Shown here in pieces: positions 23,313 to 34,300 of a stretch of 64,000 bases of DNA. Numbering within the stretch: the first letter of the stretch is position 1; the number at the start of each line of letters is the position of its first letter. The position numbers were made by a program, and so were the translations under genes. The notes under the pieces were generated by a model. The model was not told where the DNA came from. It saw nothing but the letters and a program-made list of their open reading frames with translations, and searched no databases. Source of the stretch: Charina bottae (taxonomy: Eukaryota; Chordata; Lepidosauria; Squamata; Charinaidae); contig JALMGJ010000006.1 in the NCBI GenBank assembly GCA_023362775.1, positions 53,249,501-53,313,500 on the forward strand, in the 5' to 3' direction.

Positions 23313-23597
23313 ATGGATCAGTACAACCAGAGATATGTCGGTATACCATTGGAAGATGGGACTCCCAGGTCAGAAGATGGTCAAAATGCTACTGGGGAGG
23401 AACAGAGGATACGTTCAACTAGCCCCAGACGTGATGACGCAGCTAGCTCAAAGCCGAAAGGACGGCTAGCAGTCGACGGTGCTGGTGGTGAACGACGAAT
23501 CCGATGTTCTAAAGATCAACACACCATAGGAACCTGGAATGTAAGATCTATGAGCCAGGGCAAATTGGATGTGGTTATTGGTGAGATGTCAAGATAA
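23313..23597 (+). pseudogene. BovB ORF, N-terminal segment (linker and endonuclease start)
   Basis: 95 codons. The first 70 residues are polar and of no known domain; the last part is the APE-endonuclease first motif TWNVRSMSQGKLDVVIGEM. The frame ends at a TGA-class stop just after MSR, where the sequence continues in another frame as NILGVSELKWTGM, so a frameshift separates it from the next segment. Confidence 0.8.
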
Positions 23598-23638
23598 ATA
23601 TAGACATTTTAGGTGTCAGTGAACTGAAATGGACTGGA

Positions 23639-24331
23639 ATGGGCCACTTCACATCAGATGACCACCAGATCTACTACTGTGGACAAGAGGACCACAGAAG
23701 AAATGGAGTAGCCTTCATAATTAATAATAAAGTGGCTAAAGCAGTACTTGGATACAATCCAAAAAACGATAGAATGATCTCAATTCGAATTCAGGGTAAG
23801 CCATTTAACATCACAGTGATCCAAATATACACCCCAACCACAGATGCTGAAGAAGCAGAAGTAGATCAGTTCTATGAGGATCTGCAGCACCTACTGGATA
23901 ATACACCAGAAAGAGATGTTATTTTCATTACAGGAGACTGGAATGCTAAGGTGGGTAGTCAGACGACACCTGGAATTACAGGCAAGCATGGTCTGGGAGA
24001 ACAAAATGAAGCAGGACATAGGCTGATAGAATTTTGCCAAGACAACTCACTGTGCATAACAAACACTCTCTTCCAACAACCTAAAAGACGACTTTATACA
24101 TGGACTTCACCAGATGGTCGACACCGAAATCAGATTGACTACATCCTTTGCAGCCAAAGGTGGCGGACATCTATACAGTCGGTAAAAACAAGACCTGGAG
24201 CTGACTGTAGTTCAGATCACGAACTTCTTATTGCAAAATTTAGAATCAGACTAAAGAGAATAGGGAAGACCCACAGATCAGTTAGATATGAGCTCACTAA
24301 TTCCTCACTAAGGAATATGCAGTGGAGGTGA
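23639..24331 (+). pseudogene. BovB endonuclease domain segment
   Basis: 231 codons including the stop. This is an APE-type endonuclease: GVAFIINN, QIYTPTTDAEEAEVDQF, GDWNAKVG, and SSDHELL with the catalytic Asp-His pair near the end. It stops at 24331, and the frame continues without a gap at 24322 in a different phase, with NRFKGLDLVDRVPEELW expected directly after it. A one- or two-base indel near 24320 accounts for the break. Confidence 0.85.
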
Positions 24332-26346
24332 AGAATAGATTTAAGGGACTAGATTTAGTAGATAGGGTCCCGGAAGAACTATGGACAGAAGTTCGCAACA
24401 TTGTTCAGGAGGCGGCAACAAAAAACGTCCCAAAGAAAAAGAAAACCAAGAAGGCAAGATGGCTGTCTGCTGAGACACTGGAAGTAGCCCAAGAAAGAAG
24501 GAAAGCAAAAGGCAACCGTGATAGGGGGAGATATGCCCAATTAAATGCAAAATTCCAGAGGTTAACCAGAAGAGATAAGAAATTATTTTTAAACAAGCAA
24601 TGTGTGGAAGTGGAAGAAGATAATAGAATAGGAAGGACAAGAGACCTCTTCCAGAAAATTAGAAACGCTGGAGGTAAATTCCAGGCAAAAATGGGTATGA
24701 TAAAAAACAAAGATGGAAAGGAGCTAACAGAAGCAGAAGAGATCAAGAAAAGGTGGCAAGAATATACGGAATATCTGTACAGGAAGGATAATAATATCGG
24801 GGATAGCTTTGACGGTGTGGTCAGTGAGTTAGAGCCAGACATCCTGAAGAGTGAGGTTGAATGGGCCTTAAGAAGCATTGCTAATAACAAGGAAGCAGGA
24901 ATCAATGGTATCCCAGCTGAACTGTTTAAAATCTTGCAAGATGATGCTGTCAAGGTGATGCATGCCATATGCCAGCAAATTAGGAAAACACAAGAATGTC
25001 CATCAGATTGGAAAAAATCAACTTATATCCCCATACCAAAAAAGGGAAATACTAAAGAATGTTCAAACTATCGAACAGTGGCACTTATTTCACATGCCAG
25101 TAAGGTAATGCTCAAGATCTTGCAAGGTAGACTCCAGCAATTCATGGAGCGAGAATTGCCAGAAGTACAAGCTGGGTTTAGAAAACACAGAGGAAGTAGA
25201 CACCAAATTGCCAATATTCGCTGGATAATGGAGAAAGCCAGGGAGTTTCAGAAAAACATCTATTTTTGTTTTATTGACTATTCTAAAGCCTTTGACTGTG
25301 TGGATCATAACAAATTGTGGCAAGTTCTTGGTGGTATGGGGATACCAAGTCATCTTGTCTGCCTCCTGAGGAATCTGTATAACAACCAAGTAGCAACGGT
25401 AAGAACAGAGCACGGAACAACGGACTGGTTTAAGATTGGGAAAGGAGTACGGCAGGGCTGTATACTCTCACCCTACCTATTCAACCTGTATGCAGAACAC
25501 ATCATGCGACGTTCTGGGCTTGAGGAATCCAAGGCTGGAGTTAAAATCGCTGGAAGAAACATTAACAATCTTAGATATGCAGATGATACCACTTTGATGG
25601 CTGAAAGTGAGGAGGAGTTGAGGAGCCTTATGACAAAGGCGAAAGAAGAAAGTGCAAAAGCTGGGTTGCAGTTAAACCTCAAAAAAACCAAGATTATGGC
25701 AACCAACTTGATTGATAACTGGCAAATAGAGGGAGAAAAAGTGGAGGCAGTGACAGACTTTGTATTTCTAGGCGCAAAGATTACTGCAGATGCTGACTGC
25801 AGCCAGGAAATCAGAAGACGTCTACTTCTTGGGAGGAGAGCAATGGCAAATCTAGATAAAATAGTTAAGAGCAGAGACATCACACTGACAACAAAGGTCC
25901 GCATAGTTAAAGCAATGGTATTCCCTGTAGTAACCTATGGCTGTGAGAGCTGGACCATAAGGAAGGCTGAGCGAAGGAAGATAGATGCTTTTGAACTGTG
26001 GTGTTGGAGGAAAATTCTGAGAGTGCCTTGGACTGCAAGAAGATCAAACCAGTCCATACTCCAGGAAATCAAGCCAGACTGCTCACTTGAGGGAATGATA
26101 TTAAAGGCAAAACTGAAGTACTTTGGCCACATAATGAGAAGACAGGATACCCTGGAGAAGAAGCTGATGCTAGGGAAAGTGGAAGGCAAAAGGAAGAGGG
26201 GCCGACCAAGGGCAAGATGGATGGATGATATTCTGGAGGTGACGGACTCGACCGTGGGGGAGCTGGGGATGGTGACGGCCGACAGGAAGCTCTGGCGTGG
26301 GCTGGTCCATGAAGTCACGAAGAGTCGGAAGCGACTGAACGAATAA
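24322..26346 (+). CDS. BovB reverse transcriptase segment, open
   Basis: 674 codons uninterrupted. Residues 1-150 are a basic linker. The RT fingers and palm follow: PIPKKGNTKECSNYRTVAL, EVQAGFRKHRGSRHQIANI, FIDYSKAFDCVDHNK, GVRQGCILSPYLF and YADDTTLMAESEEEL, with YADD at residues 419-422. The thumb and C-terminal region follow (LQLNLKKTKIMAT, FPVVTYGCESWTIRKAERRK, LRVPWTARRSNQSILQEI, LKYFGHIMRRQDTLEKKL) to HEVTKSRKRLNE. The catalytic aspartates are intact. It is a mobile-element gene, not a host gene, and may lack a start in its native context because the upstream frame is broken. Confidence 0.9.
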   Translation: MEVKNRFKGLDLVDRVPEELWTEVRNIVQEAATKNVPKKKKTKKARWLSAETLEVAQERRKAKGNRDRGRYAQLNAKFQRLTRRDKKLFLNKQCVEVEEDNRIGRTRDLFQKIRNAGGKFQAKMGMIKNKDGKELTEAEEIKKRWQEYTEYLYRKDNNIGDSFDGVVSELEPDILKSEVEWALRSIANNKEAGINGIPAELFKILQDDAVKVMHAICQQIRKTQECPSDWKKSTYIPIPKKGNTKECSNYRTVALISHASKVMLKILQGRLQQFMERELPEVQAGFRKHRGSRHQIANIRWIMEKAREFQKNIYFCFIDYSKAFDCVDHNKLWQVLGGMGIPSHLVCLLRNLYNNQVATVRTEHGTTDWFKIGKGVRQGCILSPYLFNLYAEHIMRRSGLEESKAGVKIAGRNINNLRYADDTTLMAESEEELRSLMTKAKEESAKAGLQLNLKKTKIMATNLIDNWQIEGEKVEAVTDFVFLGAKITADADCSQEIRRRLLLGRRAMANLDKIVKSRDITLTTKVRIVKAMVFPVVTYGCESWTIRKAERRKIDAFELWCWRKILRVPWTARRSNQSILQEIKPDCSLEGMILKAKLKYFGHIMRRQDTLEKKLMLGKVEGKRKRGRPRARWMDDILEVTDSTVGELGMVTADRKLWRGLVHEVTKSRKRLNE

Positions 26347-26357
26347 ACAACAAGTAC

Positions 26358-26571
26358 TACTTTATTATAAGATTACAGTAACAAAATTGTGCAAGTCTAA
26401 ATGCTCTTCCTCCATTCCTCCCTTTATTTTCATGAGAGCTAAGGAGAGTCATGTCTGAGATGCTTACTCAAATTACATTTCTGCCCAAGACTCAGATTTC
26501 TTTTATCTGACCATTGTCTTGGTTGCAGCTCTTCCTCCTGTTCCTCAAGGTTATTCCTACTTCCCATTACA
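26358..26571. other. Unexplained 214-bp segment between young and old BovB
   Basis: After the 3' end of the young BovB there is non-BovB sequence (beginning about 'gtactactttattataagattacag') before the older BovB resumes at 26572. It may be the rest of an earlier insertion that the young BovB entered, or 3' flanking DNA carried along. I do not recognise it. Confidence 0.5.
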
Positions 26572-27345
26572 GCTTTGCTGATGGCACTACTTTGATAGCT
26601 GAAAATGTAAATGATCTTCCAGCTATAGCAATGAAAGTCAGGTAGCACATTGAAAAAAATGGGACTATGATTAAATACAAGGAGGCCAAACTAATGACAA
26701 CAGGTACAGCAACCAGCCTTAAAACTGACAGTTAAGACATTGAAGAGATGGATAGGTTCTCCCTTTAGGATCAAGTAGGAACAGTAAAGAAACCAGCCGT
26801 CAAGAAATACACCACAGCTGCTCACTTGGTAGGTAGCAATAAAGGCCTTGGAAAAGATATTCAGATGCCATGCCATGTCTATACTGTACCTACAAACATT
26901 AGAATTGTGCAGGTTTTCTCTGTCACATTCTATGGAAATGAAAATTAGACTTTGAAGAAGCAGTATAGAAAGAATATTGACATTGTTGAACTCTGGTGTT
27001 GGACAAGACTCTTGAGAATACTATGGATAGCCAGGAAAATAAGCAAATGGATCACAGAACAAATCAGTCCAGAGTTCTCACTTGAGGCACACATGACTGT
27101 CTCAAATTATAATATTTTGGACAGATTACATGAAGACCCTGCTCTATTGAGAAATTCATCACTAAGAAATGTGGAAGAAAAGAGGAGAGGAGGATGACCA
27201 GGAGCAAGGTGGTTGGACTGGATTGCAGTGGCGATGAGTACATCTGAAGGGCCAAGTCAGGGACAGATCATCCTGGAGAAGGTCTATCTGTGTGATTGGT
27301 AAGTACTGCGAAAAACAGACTTGATGGCACATAACAATTAATCAA
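26572..27345 (+). pseudogene. Older BovB LINE, 3' portion
   Basis: The sequence resumes with TTTGCTGATGGCACTACTTTG, encoding FADGTTLIAEN, which is the degraded YADDTTLMAE motif. It joins logically to AATAACCTGTGC at 23239-23250. Later parts resemble ELWCWTRLLRILWIARK (26982-27035) and the C-terminal 'gccaagtcagggacag' to 'gacttgatggcacataac' end. Stops and indels are frequent. Confidence 0.85.
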
Positions 27346-27763
27346 ATATTCCAAGGAATGACATGCAGCAGAATGAAGTAATAGATTTTCTTAAATACAA
27401 ATTTTCCTGATAGTGAGTCTCAGTGAACTCAATGGAACAAACCTCTGAGTAAATCACTAGTATACGTCTTACATGTTTGTATCATTTTATCATGTTTTCT
27501 ATAACATAGTCTCTTCCATTTATATTTAGCAGTTATGTAGATAAATGGCTTTTGGAGATTGAGGTGTCATTTCCACTTGAAACAAATGTCAGAGTATGTG
27601 CACAAAAAAGATAAAAATGATGGTTGGTATTTTGTCTCAACAGGATAAAGACGGCAGTCTTGTTCCAGATTCCGTGTAAAGAGAGTTATCTCTTAGTTTT
27701 TAAAGAGTTCCCTATTGATTTCTCTTCTCTAGATCTGGTTTGGCATCCAGTGGTAGCATATGG
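27346..27763. other. Intergenic sequence without recognised features
   Basis: About 420 bp with no recognised gene or repeat. Confidence 0.45.
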
Positions 27764-28005
27764 CAGGGGTCCCCAACCTGTGGGCCGCGGCCTGTTAGGA
27801 CGTGGGCTGCGGGGCTCTCGCCTGCAAACCCCGCCCCCCGGTGCACGCGATTACCCCGCCCCCAGTGCATGTGATTGGCTCCTGCCTGCAAACCCCACCC
27901 CCCGGTGCGTGCGATTGGCTCCCGCCTGCAAACCCCGCCCCCCGGTCCATGAAAAAATTGTCTTCCACGACTGGTCCCTGGTGCCAAAAAGGTTGGGGAC
28001 CGCTG
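27764..28005 (+). mobile_element. hAT-like non-autonomous element, family A, copy 2
   Basis: Begins CAGGGGTCCCCAACC and ends GGTTGGGGACCGCTG, a clear inverted repeat. Flanks are GCATATGG (27756-27763) and CCATATGG (28006-28013), matching 7 of 8. Two internal units of about 40 bp with ATTGG (27874, 27914) and CCCCGCCCC repeat the layout of copies 1 and 3. Confidence 0.8.
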
Positions 28006-28082
28006 CCATATGGGAATTAAGAATCAGACCTCCCCTCACTCTTCTTGTTTTTGGCCTGCTGTCTTATTGCCTCTTCCTATAG

Positions 28083-28216
28083 CAGTGTTTCTCAACTTTG
28101 GCAAGTTTAAGAAGTCCGGACTTCAACACCCAGAATTCCTCAGGAAGCATGCTGGCTGGGGAATTCTGGGAGTTGAAGTCCAGACTTCTTAAAGTTGCCA
28201 AGGTTGAGAAACACTG
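28083..28216. mobile_element. Fold-back hAT-like MITE, family D
   Basis: An almost perfect 134-bp palindrome: CAGTGTTTCTCAACTTTGGC at one end and GCCAAGGTTGAGAAACACTG at the other, with long arms ('agaagtccggacttcaac' pairing with 'gttgaagtccagacttct') around a short centre. CTATAG flanks both sides. No coding capacity. The terminal CAGTG...CACTG is the hAT form. Confidence 0.85.
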
Positions 28217-29302
28217 CTATAGAGCATGTCATTTTACGGTTAATTTATCAATTTGTGAAGAAGTCTGGATTTATTGGGCTTGCAATGTAGTCACAAAGAT
28301 TGTTTTAATTCAGTGGAAAGAAGCTTTTTTAAACTGGATTTAAAATCCTGGATTGAAGGTAAGTGCTCCTTTTTTGTTGTTTCTTTCTTTCTTTTCTACA
28401 TTAAAGAAAAAAGAAAGAAAAATAAAAGCACATTTATAGGGATATACTAACATCACTAGCTTAAGAGATATGCATTTAAAATAAATGTGCAAGCCATTAC
28501 AGTGTCAGTAATTTTCTATTAGATATTACCTTTTGCAGGCCCATTATTTGTGCCCCTATTATTCAGGAAAAGGTTGAAAATGTTTGTGTTAGCAGTTTCT
28601 TTTTTCCTCAACATGATCATATGAATACATTAATGAAACTCTCACTATCGGTTTTAAAAACCCACAGTTCTTTAATAATGCACAATATTATGGCTTCATT
28701 ATTAATAATGTATATCATAGTACTAGAAAATTGTAGCAAAAAAATCTCTTTCATCACAATCATTATTATTCAAAATTTCCACAAGGTACGCTTTAGATGA
28801 TTCTTTCCATGGCAATCTATGGAAAACCAATTATTTGGCCAAGACTAACACTAGGGGTAAGTAATCCCTTGATCTGGCTCACTTTTTTATTTTACATAGT
28901 GTAAAATACATTATTTTATAACTGCTTGTCCCTTCCTCTCTGGTTAGACTACTTTATCTTTATAAATAAAGAATGCAAAAGTGCAATACGTGAAGGACCA
29001 AATCACAAAACTTTTAATGAGCTGTAGCATAGAGAACTCAAGTATATTTATATGATAGGAGATTATTAGTGTTCACTTACTCTGTTAAAATTATCTTCTA
29101 CTTTAACTGATATGAATGTGGCATAGACAGTGTAGAATATCACTGATTCCTGTGCCCAATATTCGTGACCACAGTGTCAAGGGTGAAGCCTCCTTAGATC
29201 TCATCACAACAATCTTTCACTGGGCACTTCTGCCATGGCCAAGTCTTGGCTGTACCCTGCCTGGTGATAGGATAGTAGAACATGCTCCACTAGTATCCAG
29301 TT
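28217..29302. other. Intergenic AT-rich sequence without recognised features
   Basis: A CTTT/AAAG inverted run at about 28380-28425 is the only structure noted. No gene. Confidence 0.45.
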
Positions 29303-30183
29303 TGTTGTTGTTGTTGTTCAGTTGTTCAGTCATGTCCGACTCTTCGTGACCTCATGGACCATAGCACGCCAGGCCTTCCTGTCCTCCACTGTCTCTCGGA
29401 GTTTACTCAAATTCATGTTTATTACATCGGTGATGCTATCTAACCATCTCATCCTCTGCCGTCCCCTTCTCCTTTTGCCTTCAGTCTTTCCCAGCATCAG
29501 GGTCTTTTCCAGTGAGTCCTCTCTTCGCATTAGGTGGCCAAAGTATTTGAGCTTCAGCTTCAGCATCTGTCCTTCCAATGAGCAGTCAGCGTTGATTTCC
29601 TTTAGGATTGACTGGTTTGACCTCCTTGCAGTCCAAGGGACTCTCAAGAGTCTTCTCCAGCACCACAGTTCGAAAGCATCAATTCTTCGGCGCTCAGCCT
29701 TCCTGATGGTCCAACTCTCACAGTCATACATTACTACTGGAAAAACCATAGCTTTAACTATACGGACCTTTGTCGGCAAGGTGATGTCTCTGCTTTTTAA
29801 TACGCTGTCTAGGTTTGCCATAGCTTTCCTCCCAAGGAGCAAGCGTCTTTTAATTTCATGGCTGCAGTCACCGTCTGCGGTGATCTTGGAGCCCAAGAAA
29901 ATAAAATCTGTCACTGCTTCCATTTCTTCCCCTTCTATTTTCCAGGAAGTGATGGGACCAGATGCCATGATCTGGGTTTTTTTAATGTTGAGTTTCAAGC
30001 CAGCTTTTGCACTCTCCTCTTTCACCCTCATCAAGAGGCTCTTTAGTTCCTCTTCACTTTCTGCCATTAGGGTGGTATCGTCTGCATATCTGAGGTTGTT
30101 GATATTTCTCCCGGCAATCTTAACTCCGGCTTGTGATTCATCCAGCCCGGCATTTCTCATGATGTACTCTGCATATAAGTTAA
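29303..30183 (-). pseudogene. 5'-truncated BovB LINE, minus strand
   Basis: The minus strand is open for 276 codons (30160-29330): it starts just upstream of GVKIAGRNINNLRYADDTTL, keeps YADD, and continues through the C-terminal RT region (FPVVMYDCESWTIRKAERR, LRVPWTARRSNQSILKEI, LKYFGHLMRREDSLEK) to HEVTKSRT. It ends in a (GTT)n/(AAC)n tail near 29303. Truncation just before the catalytic loop is typical of incomplete target-primed reverse transcription. It differs from the 23290 copy in many codons. The 292-codon plus-strand ORF over it is the antisense shadow. Confidence 0.9.
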
Positions 30184-31751
30184 ATAAGTTACTTCCATAA
30201 AATAGCCCTTTCCTCTAGGATTAATCTCATTGGCTGCTGGAGGTTTTCCAGGCAATCCAGACAACACTGCTCTATTGTTGCATTCCGCTGTTTCCACTGC
30301 CTTCCTTCACCTTCTGGAAAACTTGTTTTCTTGTAACCTTTCATACCTGCAAAGCAATCGTAGTGCCAGGTTTTCAGGAGTGGATTGACAAAGCACTGTT
30401 GGCTCACTTGGTAGAGCAGGGGATGGTGAGGCAGTTAGGGGTATCACTGACAAAATCATTGTCCTCTTCACTCCCTGTAACTCATTCTACACTGCACATA
30501 TTTTCCTTTTAGTTAATAGTAAACACCTTCATGTGTTTTTTGCTGAGAGCAGCAAGAATAGCAGGGACAAAGGGGTGGATGGGTGAAGAAGGAAGCACCT
30601 GATTATCTCACCCAACCTAGGAACAGTCAGCAAAGAGCTGTGGCCACATCTCAGTCTGCACCTGGCAAAAAAGATTGGGGCAGGAAAGAGAGAGGGAGGC
30701 CTAAGGATCTGTCCCCACTTGCCAGGACTTGCTGGAGAGTCGGATCACTTTTCACTTAGACTTGCAGCTGCAGAGATTCACAGTTTCATGTTCCTGAGTG
30801 TTGCTCCTTTAACTACAATAGTTGGCTTTTTGACTAGGAAGAGAGCAATCCTGCACTCTGTGGTACCTAGCCATTAAAGGTTTAATTTTTCCTAGATACT
30901 TACTTCAGGGTAGAAGTGGGCTAATTCAGCTTTTCCCAAGCAAGGGTCATTCTACCTGGATGGGGATTATGGAACATAAAGTCTGATGCACCTGGAGACT
31001 ACCAGGTCAGGGAAGGCTGTTAGAGAGAAAATGAATTAGGAAACAAATAATTAAAGGACCATAAATATTGTACAGAAAGGGTAGCCAGTTTTTCTTAAGA
31101 AGGTCCACTGAATTGGGTGGGACTTCCTTGTGAATAAAGGTGCTACAGACCTCATAGCAAAGTCCTCAATCTTATGATTAGTAATGGTGCATTCTCTTAG
31201 CCTTTACTTTTGGAATGAACATTATGGCCTAAAAATGAAACATATAGCAGTCTATTAAGCATGTGCAGAAGAAAGCAGTGTGGAATAGAACAATGAGGTG
31301 TGCACTGCATTAACATTTCCAGATACACTATGGAAAAGTGGTCAAACTACAGCATATATGCAGCTGGGAGCAATTCAGCTGATGGAACTGAACAAAGAGA
31401 CAAGCAGAGGCTCCTTTCAGACCATTGAAGGGAGGTGCACTACTATATGTGTAATCAAGATGTGCAGTTGTATTCAATTAGCTGTGGGCATGCAAACATA
31501 TTTCTTCTCCTCCCTTTTCGCATTTGATAGTTATGGTTTAGAGAAATTGGCAGGACATAAATGACAGTGACAGGGCAAACAAGTTTGAGGGAAGAGTAAG
31601 TGAAGACTGGAAACCCCAGGAACATAGAAATAGCTATTTATATCATGTGGCATATAAAGCTATGAACTTTGTTATGGTTCTGTTCTATTGCAACTTAGAA
31701 TTTTTGAGGTGGCATTCATAAAGACTGATAGAACAAGGGTTTCATTTATCA
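30184..31751. other. Intergenic sequence without recognised genes
   Basis: Mixed-composition sequence. The region around 30920-31010 may hold a decayed short interspersed repeat, but I cannot set its ends. Confidence 0.4.
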
Positions 31752-31980
31752 GAACATTGGTCTAGTGGTTAAGGCAACAGGCTAGAAAGCAGGAGACTGT
31801 GAGTTCTAGTCCCACCTTAGGCCTGAAAGCCAGCTGGGTGACCTTGGGCCAGTCCCTGTCTCTCAGCCCAACTCACCTCACAGGGTTGCTGTTGTGGGGA
31901 AAATAGGAGGAGGAAGGAGTATTTGGTATGTTCCGCCGCCTTGAGTTGTTTATAAAAATAATAAAGGCGGGATAGAAAAT
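31752..31980 (+). mobile_element. tRNA-type SINE (family S1)
   Basis: Same head, body and tail as the 20459 copy (TTGGTCTAGTGGTTAAGGC to CGGGATAGAAAAT), with the first few bases replaced. It ends where a GTAT microsatellite begins. Confidence 0.85.
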
Positions 31981-31982
31981 TT

Positions 31983-32070
31983 TATGTATGTATGTATGTA
32001 TCTATGTAGGTATAGGTATAGGTATAGGTATAGGTAAAGGTAAAGGTAAAGGTAAAGGTAAAGGTAAAGG
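31983..32070 (+). repeat. Compound microsatellite (GTAT)n, (GGTATA)n, (GGTAAA)n
   Basis: About five GTAT units, then GGTATA units, then GGTAAA units that merge into the tail of the adjoining Sauria SINE, whose own tail is (CCTTTA)n read in minus. The hexamer probably grew from that tail. The ORFs here are repeats of YL or GK and are not genes. Confidence 0.85.
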
Positions 32071-32157
32071 TTCCCCCCGTACATTTGTGCAGTCGTGTCC
32101 AACTCTAGGGGCCAGTGCTCATCTCCGTTTGTTAGCCGAAGAGCCAGCGTTGAAGAA
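32065..32157 (-). mobile_element. 3' end of a Sauria-type SINE
   Basis: Minus strand: 'cttcggctaacaaacggagatgagcactggcccctagagttggacacgactgcacaaatgtacgggggg' leads to the CCTTTA tail. It is very close to the 16997 copy and 5'-truncated. Confidence 0.8.
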
Positions 32158-33685
32158 CACAATTTTTTGTGTCTTTCCTCACCAAATCTATGATGTAATC
32201 CAGAGATGCATAACTGATAATAGCTATTGAAATGTGTATGTTTTTGCTATCGTCTAACAATTATAATGTGGATTTTAAAAAATATACTTCCTAAAATAAT
32301 AGCTATTTATATATGCCTATTAAGCTGTTAAAATTTTTCTTGGGTCAATATATTTATGGTTACCCTTTGTATTACCCCTCACACCAATTTCATATTATCC
32401 ATTATAACTGTACTTTCAAACATTATTTTATTATGACACTTGTTCCATTCTTATTTGAATTATAAATAATAATTACATCAATTATAAATTTTCCTCCACA
32501 TACGAAGTTGTCACCAAGTGATTTTTATCATGTCTATTATTCTATTCTGTTTTCTTTTACAGTTTTCACTCTAAGTGCACTGTGATTCAAGAAGACAAAT
32601 ACTGCTGAATTAATAAATAGAAATTTGTCCTCCAGTAAAATAGAAAATCCTGGTAAAGATAAACTGCAGTAAAATATTGATTGCATGTTCCCTTTTCTAG
32701 TACCATTTTGTTGCTGTAAAGGACCATTTGTCCTAGATATAATTTAATCAAAACATACTGGCAAACTAAAAGAATTTTACAGGTAATAACAGCAGATGTT
32801 CTTATATTTTCTGAGGATTGGATCATCGGGTTTTAAAATATTTTATCCACTAATATGATCAGAGGACATGGACAAAAAATTAGGATCTGTGGAACATGCA
32901 TCATTACATATTTACAGTAAAAACAAATGCATTTTCATGTGCATTTTAAAGTACTGTTCATTTCCATGAAAATATTAAGCAGGTACTTACATAAACTTCT
33001 GTCTTTTAAATAAGATAGGTTTAAAACTGCTTAACTTTAGTTGCTTCTTTATTGCATTTTCCTTACACTATTTTGGATACCATAGCTCCCTCAAGTGGCA
33101 TTAAGGTTGTGTCAGAAAGTTGAAAAAGGCACCTTTTCATCTCCTTTCTATTTTCATATGTATAAAAAAAACCAATAGCAACCTAGATTTCATTGTTATT
33201 GAGTGAGCTTTATTTCTTATCTCTTATTATTCTAGGTCAGCAATATGGACATATAAAATCAACTATGATCTCATACAACATTCAAAATAACGAAGATCCT
33301 AATGTTTCTTATAATATTGAGCTTAATCTACAAATTAGTTTGTCTATCTTTAGTTATTACATTTAACAGGCTTTCTCAAATAAAAAGTGTGTTACAATGT
33401 TTAAACATGCCTAGAATATTAACAGCGAAATCCTTTGCATGTCTACTGAGATTAAAATGCCTGTAAATCTGCATATTTAAAATTTAATTTAATGCAAAGG
33501 AGAATGCTCTGAAAAAAGATTGCAAGTTTTTGTGCAATTTTAACCATCTTTCATCTTCTGATTATTTCTTTTATGTTTATAAATGCCACGTTTTTTTAAT
33601 GAAGCCAGTTTAGAAGGTAGATTACAGCCATCAAGATTGGTAACCACTGGTAACCAACTTGTTACCCTCTATAATTGTCTAAATT
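32158..33685. other. Intergenic AT-rich sequence without recognised features
   Basis: No gene or nameable repeat seen. Confidence 0.45.
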
Positions 33686-34300
33686 GATGGCCATCTCCAT
33701 ATCTGGTGGAAGAGAATTCTACAGGTTACCTTTGTATACTTTCCTTTTTTTTGATCCTGAAGTTCTCCACATTTGTTTTTAATAGTGATTTCATTTCTGA
33801 TATTGTGAGAGGAAAAGACTTGACCTTTATCCATCTTTCTCATATCACATATGATTTTATATACTTCTATCACATTGTCCTTTCTTACCTTCCCACCAAG
33901 CTAAGAAGACCCAAATGTTGTAGTTTTTCCTCATAGAAAAGCTGCTTGAAGCTCCTTTAACATTTTGATTGTCCTTTTTTGTATCTTTCCAGCCTTCCCA
34001 ATATCCTTTTCTGAGTGTGATCAGAACTGAATACAATGAATCACAATAGATTTAGATAGGAAATATCTATTGGTTATTTTTTTTCTTTTTCCTTCTTAAT
34101 GATTCCAAGCATTGGAATCTGCCTTTTTAATGCAAGTCTTATATCATGGGAACATTTTTATTTTGCTCCTCCTTAGGACCTACTAGATGACAATGCTTTA
34201 CAGCTGGGACCAGCAGCATGCCAATTCTTCCAGATCTTACTGGTCAGTCAGAAATGACATAAGAAATATGGTCCCTTATGTAACCAGGTCCTAATTTACT
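33686..34300 (-). pseudogene. Old CR1-type LINE, 3' part of ORF2, minus strand
   Basis: Read on the minus strand, pieces match the C-terminal end of CR1 ORF2: an IQKxTIKMLKELQA stretch (33945-33990), then a short gap, and MIEVYKIICDMRKMDKGQ (33820-33873), equivalent to the MIEVYKIMHG.. motif of CR1. Frequent stops show it is old. Confidence 0.7.

Larger units (their letters stand above)
23290..26357 (+). mobile_element. Young near-complete BovB (RTE) LINE nested in the older copy
   Basis: Three open segments cover the ORF: 23313-23597, 23639-24331 and 24322-26346 (674 codons). Endonuclease motifs include TWNVRSMSQGKLDVV, GDWNAKVG and SDHELL; the RT has FIDYSKAFDCVDHNKLW, GVRQGCILSPYLFNLY and the catalytic YADD at 25576-25587. 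The C-terminus ends HEVTKSRKRLNE and the 3' end is GACTGAACGAATAAACAACA. Two frameshifts, one within 23580-23600 and one near 24320, separate the pieces, so it is probably dead in cis. The product nicks DNA and reverse transcribes its own RNA. BovB is known to drive SINEs that share its 3' end. Confidence 0.93.

Noticed and set aside
24405..25904. Long minus-strand ORFs (187, 107 and 143 codons)
   Set aside because: They are antisense to the open BovB RT frame.
29322..30200. 292-codon plus-strand ORF
   Set aside because: It is the antisense shadow of the BovB RT on the minus strand; its sequence has no recognisable domain.
31950..32162. YL-repeat ORF
   Set aside because: Translation of the GGTATA hexamer array.
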